Under the pieces are notes generated by a model. That model made no database searches. It had not been told where the DNA came from and was given only the letters and a program-made list of their open reading frames with translations. Below, one piece after another: positions 58,932 through 64,000 of a stretch of DNA of 64,000 nucleotides (the first letter of the stretch is position 1; every line of letters starts with the position of its first letter). The stretch comes from Azospirillum canadense (GTDB lineage: Bacteria; Pseudomonadota; Alphaproteobacteria; Azospirillales; Azospirillaceae): positions 496,001 through 560,000 of the forward strand of contig NZ_JAOQNG010000002.1 of assembly GCF_025961225.1 (NCBI RefSeq), read 5' to 3'. A program made the translations under genes and the position numbers.

Positions 58932-61198
58932 GCCGGTCCCTGGACACCCTCTCGCGCCGGTCCTTTCTGACGGCCGGCGCCCTGGTCGTCGGATTCTCGA
59001 TGGTGCCCCGCGCCTTCGCGCAGCTGGTCGGCGGTGGGGAGGGCGGCGCCGGACCCAAGGTGGTAGCACCCAACCTGCCGGGCAGCCTGAAGTCCGCGCC
59101 CATACTGGACAGCTGGATCCGCATCGACGCCAACGGGGCGGTCACCGTCTTCACCGGCAAGGTGGAGCTGGGCCAGGGCATCAAAACCGCGCTGATCCAG
59201 GTCGCGGCGGAGGAGCTGGACGTGCCACCGGCGCGCGTCACTCTGGTCACCGCCGACACGGCGCGCACGCCGGACGAGGGGCTGACCGCCGGCAGCCATT
59301 CCATGCAGGACAGCGGCACCGCGATCCTGAACGCCGCGGCGAACGTGCGGATGCTGCTGGCGCGCAAGGCCGCGGAGGGCTGGGGCGTCGCGGAGGATGC
59401 GGTTGCCACCACCGGCGACGGCCGGCTGGCCGGACCCGGCGGCCGTTCAGCGTCCTATGGAGAGATCGCGGCGGCCCTGTCACTGCACGTCGAGGCGATG
59501 CCCGACGCGCCACGGCGCGATCCGGCGCGCTATCGCACCATGGGCCGGGACCTGCCCCGCGTGGACATCCCGGCGAAGCTGGCCGGCGGGGCGGCCTATA
59601 TCCAGGACATGCGGTTGCCGGGCATGCTGCACGCCCGCGTGGTCCGCGGCCCCAGCGTCGGCTCCCGGCTGGAGCCGCTGGCCATCGCGGAGGTCGCGGC
59701 GATGCCGGGCGTGGTGACGGTCGTCCAGGACGGGTCCTTCGTCGCCATCGTCGCGGAACGGGAATGGACCGCGGTCAAGGCGCTGCGCCGCATCCAGAAC
59801 GCGAAAACCGTGCGCAGCGCGCCGCCGCTGCCCGCGGGCGGCCCAAACCCGCAAGGCGTAGTGGAGGCGCTGAAGGCGCTGCCGTCGCGGGACATCGTGA
59901 TCCAGGACGGCCCGGACCGTCCCGCCAACGCGGCCCACACGGTCAAGGCGCGCTACACGCGCCCGTGGCTGAGCCACGGCTCCATCGGCCCCTCCTGCTC
60001 CCTGGCGCTGTTCCAGGACGGCAAGCTGACGGTGTGGACGCACAGCCAGGGAACCTTCGACGTGCGCCGCGTCGCCGCGCAGCTGGTCGGCTTGGCCGAG
60101 GAGGACGTGCACGCGATCCACGTCGAGGGCTCCGGCTGCTACGGCCAGAACGGCGCCGACGACGTCTCGGCCGACGCGGCGCTGATCGCCAAGCACGTGC
60201 CCGGCCGCCCGATCCGCCTGCAGTGGATGCGGGAGCAAGAGTTCGGCTGGGAACCGCTCGGCCCCGGCATGGTGACGGAACTTGAGGCGTCGCTCGGCCC
60301 CGACAAGCGCATCGCCGCGTGGCGGCACGAGGTCTGGAGCAACCCGCACAACAACCGCCCGGTCGGGGCCGGCGGCGTGCTGGCCGGCGGGGAGGTCCCG
60401 AACCCCTTCCCGGTGCCGGAAGGCAAGCCGATCCCCATGCCCGAGGGCGACGGCAGCCGCAATTCCGTCCCGCTCTACAACCTGCCCAACCTGCACGTGG
60501 TCTATCACTTCCTGAAGGACATGCCGATCCGGGTGTCGGCGCTGCGCTCGCTGGGCGCGCACCTGAACGTGTTCTCCATCGAGAGCATGTTCGACGAACT
60601 GGCCAGGGCCGGCGGCATCGACCCGCTGGACCTGCGGCTGGCCCACATGGCGGACGAGCGCGGGCGGGACGTGATCGCCGCGGTGGCGGAGCGCTTCGCC
60701 TGGCGCGACCGTCCACAGCCCGACGGGCGGCGCGGCTGCGGCATGGCCTTTGCCCGCTACAAGAACCTGGGCGCCTATTGCGCCGTGGCGATGGAGGTGG
60801 AGGTGGAGCGGGAGACCGGCCGCATCCGGGTGCGGCGCGCGGTCGCCACAGTCGATTGCGGGCAGGCGGCCAGCCCCGACGGCGTCCGCAACCAGGTCGA
60901 AGGCGGCATCGTCCAGTCGATCAGCTGGACGAGCCGCGAGGCGATGTCCTTCGACGCGGAGCGGCGCACCGGCTTCGACTGGAGCGCCTACCCCATCCTG
61001 CGCTTCAAGGACGTGCCGGACAGCGTCGCGGTGCATGTGATGGACCGGCCGGGCCAGCCCTTCCTCGGCACGGCCGAGGCGGCGCAGGGTCCGGCGGCGG
61101 CGGCGCTGGCCAACGCCGTGGCCGACGCCACCGGCGTGCGCCTGCGCGACATGCCGCTGAACCCGGAGCGGGTGCGGGCCGCGGTGGGGGTGATTTAA
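58928..61198 (+). CDS. Molybdopterin-binding subunit of a xanthine oxidase-family hydroxylase (IorB-like)
   Basis: 756 residues starting at GTG 58928. A twin-arginine signal (SRRSFLTAGALVVGFSM) precedes the catalytic domains, as in isoquinoline 1-oxidoreductase beta. Visible motifs: FTGKVELGQGIKTALIQVAA, GSHSMQDSG, VEGSGCYGQNGADDVSADAA, PIRLQWMREQEFGWEPLGPG and the active-site Glu region PFLGTAEAAQGPAAAALANA. It hydroxylates a carbon next to a ring nitrogen (or an aldehyde) using water, passing electrons through the Fe-S subunit to the cytochrome. The complex probably sits at the periplasmic face. Confidence 0.92.
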   Translation: MSRSLDTLSRRSFLTAGALVVGFSMVPRAFAQLVGGGEGGAGPKVVAPNLPGSLKSAPILDSWIRIDANGAVTVFTGKVELGQGIKTALIQVAAEELDVPPARVTLVTADTARTPDEGLTAGSHSMQDSGTAILNAAANVRMLLARKAAEGWGVAEDAVATTGDGRLAGPGGRSASYGEIAAALSLHVEAMPDAPRRDPARYRTMGRDLPRVDIPAKLAGGAAYIQDMRLPGMLHARVVRGPSVGSRLEPLAIAEVAAMPGVVTVVQDGSFVAIVAEREWTAVKALRRIQNAKTVRSAPPLPAGGPNPQGVVEALKALPSRDIVIQDGPDRPANAAHTVKARYTRPWLSHGSIGPSCSLALFQDGKLTVWTHSQGTFDVRRVAAQLVGLAEEDVHAIHVEGSGCYGQNGADDVSADAALIAKHVPGRPIRLQWMREQEFGWEPLGPGMVTELEASLGPDKRIAAWRHEVWSNPHNNRPVGAGGVLAGGEVPNPFPVPEGKPIPMPEGDGSRNSVPLYNLPNLHVVYHFLKDMPIRVSALRSLGAHLNVFSIESMFDELARAGGIDPLDLRLAHMADERGRDVIAAVAERFAWRDRPQPDGRRGCGMAFARYKNLGAYCAVAMEVEVERETGRIRVRRAVATVDCGQAASPDGVRNQVEGGIVQSISWTSREAMSFDAERRTGFDWSAYPILRFKDVPDSVAVHVMDRPGQPFLGTAEAAQGPAAAALANAVADATGVRLRDMPLNPERVRAAVGVI

Positions 61199-61220
61199 TG
61201 GTGCGGCTTGGCCTTTTTTC

Positions 61221-61350
61221 CCCTCTCCCCTCTGGGGAGAGGGTCGGGGTGAGGGGGCGGCCACAGGCCGACAACGCACACTCATTGCAGTGCTCGGACG
61301 CCCTACGGGCGCCCCCTCACCCTAACCCACTCCCCCGGAGGGGAGAGGGG
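61221..61350. repeat. Three-part mosaic palindrome, probable bidirectional terminator
   Basis: Between convergent genes. (a) CCCTCTCCCC/GGGGAGAGGG around TCT at 61221-61243. (b) GGTGAGGGGGCG (61248-61259) pairs perfectly with CGCCCCCTCACC (61310-61321), enclosing 50 bases; a small CGCCC-TAC-GGGCG hairpin (61299-61311) overlaps its right arm. (c) An imperfect CCACTCCCC/GGGGAGAGG unit ends near 61350. Confidence 0.78.
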
Positions 61351-61366
61351 ATTTAAGAGCGGCCCC

Positions 61367-62833
61367 TCAATTGAACTCGATGCGGTTGCGGCCGTTCGCT
61401 TTCGCGCGGTAGAGGGCCTCGTCGGCGCGGTGCAGGACGGCTTCGACGCTGTCCGGGCCGGGGCGCAGTTCCGTCACGCCGAAGCTGGCGGTGGTGGGGT
61501 GGGAGCGGCCGTCGGGGAGTTGGATCGGGGTCGCGGCGACGCCGGCGCGGATGCGCTCAGCGATGGCGCCGGCGGCCTTCAGCGCCGCGCCGGGAAGGAG
61601 GATCGCGAACTCCTCGCCGCCGATGCGGCCGATGCTGTCGGTGCCACGCAGATGTTCGCGGATTTCGGCGGCGACGAACTCGATGGTGCGGTCGCCGGCG
61701 GCGTGGCCGTGCTCGTCGTTGATGCGCTTGAAATGGTCGATGTCGAGCATGACGAGGGAGCAGGGATCGGCCCCCTGGGCTGCGTCGGCGACGGCGACGG
61801 CGAGGATTCCCAGCAGATGGCGGCGGTTGTGGACCCCGCTCAGCGCGTCGGTGATGGCCAGCCGGTGAAGCTCCCGCTCCATCAGGCGGCGCGCGGTGAT
61901 GTCGGTGGCGATGCCGATGGAGCCCTGGGGGCTGCCCTCCGCCGCCGGCAGGGCTTTGCGGACGACCAGGAGTTCACGCGTGAACCCGCCGGGGGCGGTG
62001 ACGCTCGTTTCGAACACCGTGGAGGACGGGTCCATGGCCGGGACCCAGCGCCCCTGCCCGATCGGGGCCGGGGCCGGTGCCGCCTCCGCCTCCTCGTCCG
62101 TCGACGCGTCTTGGGCCGGGACCTGCGGGAACAGGTCGCGGAAGGCCCGGTTGCACAGCACGCGGCGCCCTTGGGCGTCCTCGTACCAGACCGGGCTCGG
62201 CATCATCTCGATCAGGTGTTCGACGAAGCGGCGCTGCTCCTCCGCCTGGGTGCGCTGCCGCGCCAACTCCGCCGTCCGTTCGGTGACGCGCCGTTCGAGC
62301 GACTGGTTCAGCTGCTCGATGGTCGCGATGTCCCGCCAGGCGCGGAGAGCGCCCACTAGGCTGGTGAACAGCTTCTGGGAGGTCAGCTCGCTCTTGGCTT
62401 TGTAGTCGTTGATGTCGTAGGCGATGATGACGTCGCGTTCCGGCGCCTGGCCCGGCTGGCCGGTGCGCAGGATGATGCGGATGCGCTGGTTGCCGAGGTC
62501 GCGGCGGATGTGGTGGACCAGTTCCAGCCCGGAATCCTGGGCTTCCATCACCACGTCCAGCAGCATGACCGGCACGTCCGGCCGTTCGGCGAGGATCGCC
62601 CGCGCCTCGGCCGCGGAGAAGGCGCTGATCATCGTGAAGGGACGGTTCTCGAACCGGAAGTCGCCGAGCAGCACCCGGGTCATGGCGTGGACCTGCTCGT
62701 CGTCGTCCACGACCAGGACCAGCCACGGCTCCGCCCCGGCGACCGTGGCGTCCGGTTCATCGTCGCGCAGGAACAGGTCGTTTTCCGACAGGCTTTCCGG
62801 CGGGCTTTCCGGCAAACTTTCCAGGGGGTCCAT
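61367..62833 (-). CDS. Diguanylate cyclase with receiver and PAS domains
   Basis: 488 residues from ATG 62833. Domains: an acidic lead (1-35), a receiver domain (about 36-165) with VLVVDDDEQVH, phosphoacceptor VMLLDVVMEAQDSG and YDINDYKAKSELT, the last being typical of receivers paired with cyclic-di-GMP domains; a coiled coil (about 185-215); a PAS-like domain (about 215-330); and a GGDEF domain with DALSGVHNRRH, MLDIDHFKRINDEHGHAAGD and the active GGEEF. RGTD five residues before GGEEF is an intact inhibitory I-site. It makes cyclic di-GMP, which commonly controls EPS and motility. Confidence 0.93.
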   Translation of the reverse strand: MDPLESLPESPPESLSENDLFLRDDEPDATVAGAEPWLVLVVDDDEQVHAMTRVLLGDFRFENRPFTMISAFSAAEARAILAERPDVPVMLLDVVMEAQDSGLELVHHIRRDLGNQRIRIILRTGQPGQAPERDVIIAYDINDYKAKSELTSQKLFTSLVGALRAWRDIATIEQLNQSLERRVTERTAELARQRTQAEEQRRFVEHLIEMMPSPVWYEDAQGRRVLCNRAFRDLFPQVPAQDASTDEEAEAAPAPAPIGQGRWVPAMDPSSTVFETSVTAPGGFTRELLVVRKALPAAEGSPQGSIGIATDITARRLMERELHRLAITDALSGVHNRRHLLGILAVAVADAAQGADPCSLVMLDIDHFKRINDEHGHAAGDRTIEFVAAEIREHLRGTDSIGRIGGEEFAILLPGAALKAAGAIAERIRAGVAATPIQLPDGRSHPTTASFGVTELRPGPDSVEAVLHRADEALYRAKANGRNRIEFN

Positions 62834-62841
62834 GGTCGGGT

Positions 62842-64000
62842 TCAGTCGTTGACGATGTCGACGCCGGTGAAGACCTGGAGGAACGGGTCGATGCGGTAGC
62901 CCTTCACCTCCTTGCGGAGCGCCACGGAGACGACGGAATGCGCGATGGGGTACCAGGGCGCTTCCCGGTTGAAGATTTGCTGGGCCTGCCGGTAGTCGGC
63001 CGTCCGTTCCTCCAGCGAGGCGGTGCGCTTGGCATTCAGCACCTGCTCGTCGAATTCCGGGTTGCACCATTTCGCGAAGTTGCCGCCGCCGGGCCGCGTC
63101 GCGTCGCAGCCGAGCAGGACGAACAGGAAGTTGTCCGGGTCGCCGTTGTCGCCGGTCCAGCCGTAGATGCCCATTTCATGCTCGCCGTTCGCCATGCGCC
63201 GGCGGTATTCGCGCCACTCGTCGGTGACCAGCGTCGCACGGATGCCGACCCGTTCCAGGCTGGCCTGGATGATCTCCGCCGCGCGCTTCCCGTTGGGCAT
63301 GTACTGACGGGCGACCGGCGGGTACCAGAGTTCGATGGCGAAGCCGTCGGGGTAGCCGGCCTCGGCCAGCAGCCGCCGCGCCTCGTCGGGGGTGAAGGGA
63401 TATTCCTTGGTGGTCTCGTCGTAGGACCACATGATCGGCGGGATGGGGTTCTTGGCCGGCCGGCCGCCGCCCTGGTAGACGGCGTCGAGGATCATGCCCT
63501 TGTCGATCGCCATGCTGATCGCGCGGCGGACGCGCACGTCGCTCAAGGGGGCCTTCTGCGTGTTGAAGGCCAGGTAGGCGACGTTCAGCCCCTCCCGCTG
63601 CTGGATCACCAGGTTGGGGTCGGAGTCGATCTTCGCCAACTCCGTCGGGTTCGGGAAGACCATGAGGTGGCATTCGCCCGCCCGCAGCTTGTTCAGCCGC
63701 ACCGCCGCGTTCGGGCTGATCGAAAAGATCAGGTTGTCGAGCGGCTGGCGCCCCGCCCAGTGACGCTCGAACGCCTTGTAACGGATCGCGGCGTCCTTCT
63801 GGTAGGAGACGAACTGGAACGGCCCGGTCCCGATCGGCGCCTCGTCGAACTGCTCCTTGCGGTTCAGGCGGGTCAGCGTGTCGGCGTATTCGGCCGACTG
63901 GATCGACGAGAAGGGCATGGCGAGGTTGGCGAGGAACGGCGCCTCCGGCCGGTTCAGGACGATGCGCACCGTGTGGTCGTCGACCCGCTCCACCTCCTTC
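62842..64000 (-). CDS. ABC transporter solute-binding protein, DppA/OppA type (5' end outside window)
   Basis: About 386 C-terminal residues are seen; the frame runs off the right edge, so the N-terminus and signal peptide are missing. Family features: EAPIGTGPFQFVSY, FNTQKAPLSDVRVRRAISMA, IDKGMIL, FTPDEARRLLAEAGYPDGF, EIIQASLERVGIRATLVTDE and GWTGDNGDPDNFLFVLLGCD, the last characteristic of dipeptide-binding DppA/SBP_bac_5 proteins. It likely binds peptides or heme. It ends 8 bp upstream of the diguanylate cyclase start, so the two may be cotranscribed. Confidence 0.92.
   Translation of the reverse strand, partial: KEVERVDDHTVRIVLNRPEAPFLANLAMPFSSIQSAEYADTLTRLNRKEQFDEAPIGTGPFQFVSYQKDAAIRYKAFERHWAGRQPLDNLIFSISPNAAVRLNKLRAGECHLMVFPNPTELAKIDSDPNLVIQQREGLNVAYLAFNTQKAPLSDVRVRRAISMAIDKGMILDAVYQGGGRPAKNPIPPIMWSYDETTKEYPFTPDEARRLLAEAGYPDGFAIELWYPPVARQYMPNGKRAAEIIQASLERVGIRATLVTDEWREYRRRMANGEHEMGIYGWTGDNGDPDNFLFVLLGCDATRPGGGNFAKWCNPEFDEQVLNAKRTASLEERTADYRQAQQIFNREAPWYPIAHSVVSVALRKEVKGYRIDPFLQVFTGVDIVND

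Noticed and set aside
58928..61198. Calling the molybdenum subunit xanthine dehydrogenase
   Set aside because: It has a Tat signal, lacks an FAD subunit gene and is coupled to a triheme cytochrome, which fits the isoquinoline/nicotinate dehydrogenase branch instead.

Overview
The window reads as a piece of a high-GC alphaproteobacterial replicon. The dense packing, the many ATGA/GTGA overlaps, the wealth of IclR/LysR/TetR regulators with ABC and TRAP importers, the exopolysaccharide genes and the sugar-acid catabolism look most like Azospirillum or a close rhizosphere relative. That placement is inference from gene content; there is no rRNA or other marker gene here. I found no tRNA, rRNA, CRISPR array, transposase or integrase.

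Layout. (1) 1-6.6 kb: the end of a cupin-domain regulator, then a minus-strand D-galactonate operon read dgoK > MFS transporter > KDPGal aldolase > dgoD > D-2-hydroxyacid dehydrogenase, with an IclR regulator beyond it. A clear promoter and palindromes lie upstream of dgoK. (2) 6.9-8.6 kb: a scar zone holding a frameshifted dehydrogenase fragment, a threonine-synthase-like gene and the 3' end of an ABC permease whose 5' part is missing. (3) 8.7-20.9 kb: a polysaccharide locus with a methyltransferase, priming glycosyltransferase, GH18 protein, two FkbM methyltransferases, polymerase/ligase, WecG/TagA transferase, Wza-type lipoprotein, a Wzc-like protein without its ATPase motifs, and a Wzx-like flippase. 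(4) 20.9-27.2 kb: an MBL hydrolase, then a TetR gene divergent from an RND efflux adaptor/pump pair, with an operator between them. (5) 39.7-27.4 kb, minus strand: an apparent 11-gene operon of IclR, HyuA, HyuB, a complete branched-chain-type ABC importer, a cupin, an acyl-CoA synthetase and a thiolase, with two matching palindromes upstream. (6) 39.8-42.0 kb: an HpcH/HpaI aldolase and a GH16 protein with an altered active-site motif.

(7) 42.2-49.5 kb: a LysR-controlled sugar-acid island (2-hydroxyacid dehydrogenase, enolase-superfamily dehydratase, Fe-alcohol dehydrogenase, TRAP importer) with TGATA/TATCA palindromes at both promoters. (8) 49.7-51.0 kb: a PepSY membrane protein behind two Fur-box-like sites. 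(9) 51.0-53.0 kb: a DUF485-actP pair in which actP carries an in-frame TAA. (10) 53.3-61.2 kb: a TetR gene divergent from VOC, flavin monooxygenase, old-yellow-enzyme, triheme cytochrome and molybdenum-hydroxylase genes, probably an N-heterocycle or aromatic oxidation pathway. (11) 61.4-64 kb: a REC-PAS-GGDEF protein and a truncated ABC solute-binding protein.

A short palindrome family built on CCCTCTCCC recurs between genes through the window, almost always just past 3' ends. In three places it forms a larger three-part structure. The points most worth following up are the HyuAB/acyl-CoA synthetase/thiolase operon, the catalytically eroded Wzc-like and GH16 proteins, the GH18 gene nested in the priming transferase, the actP nonsense codon, and the mosaic palindromes.
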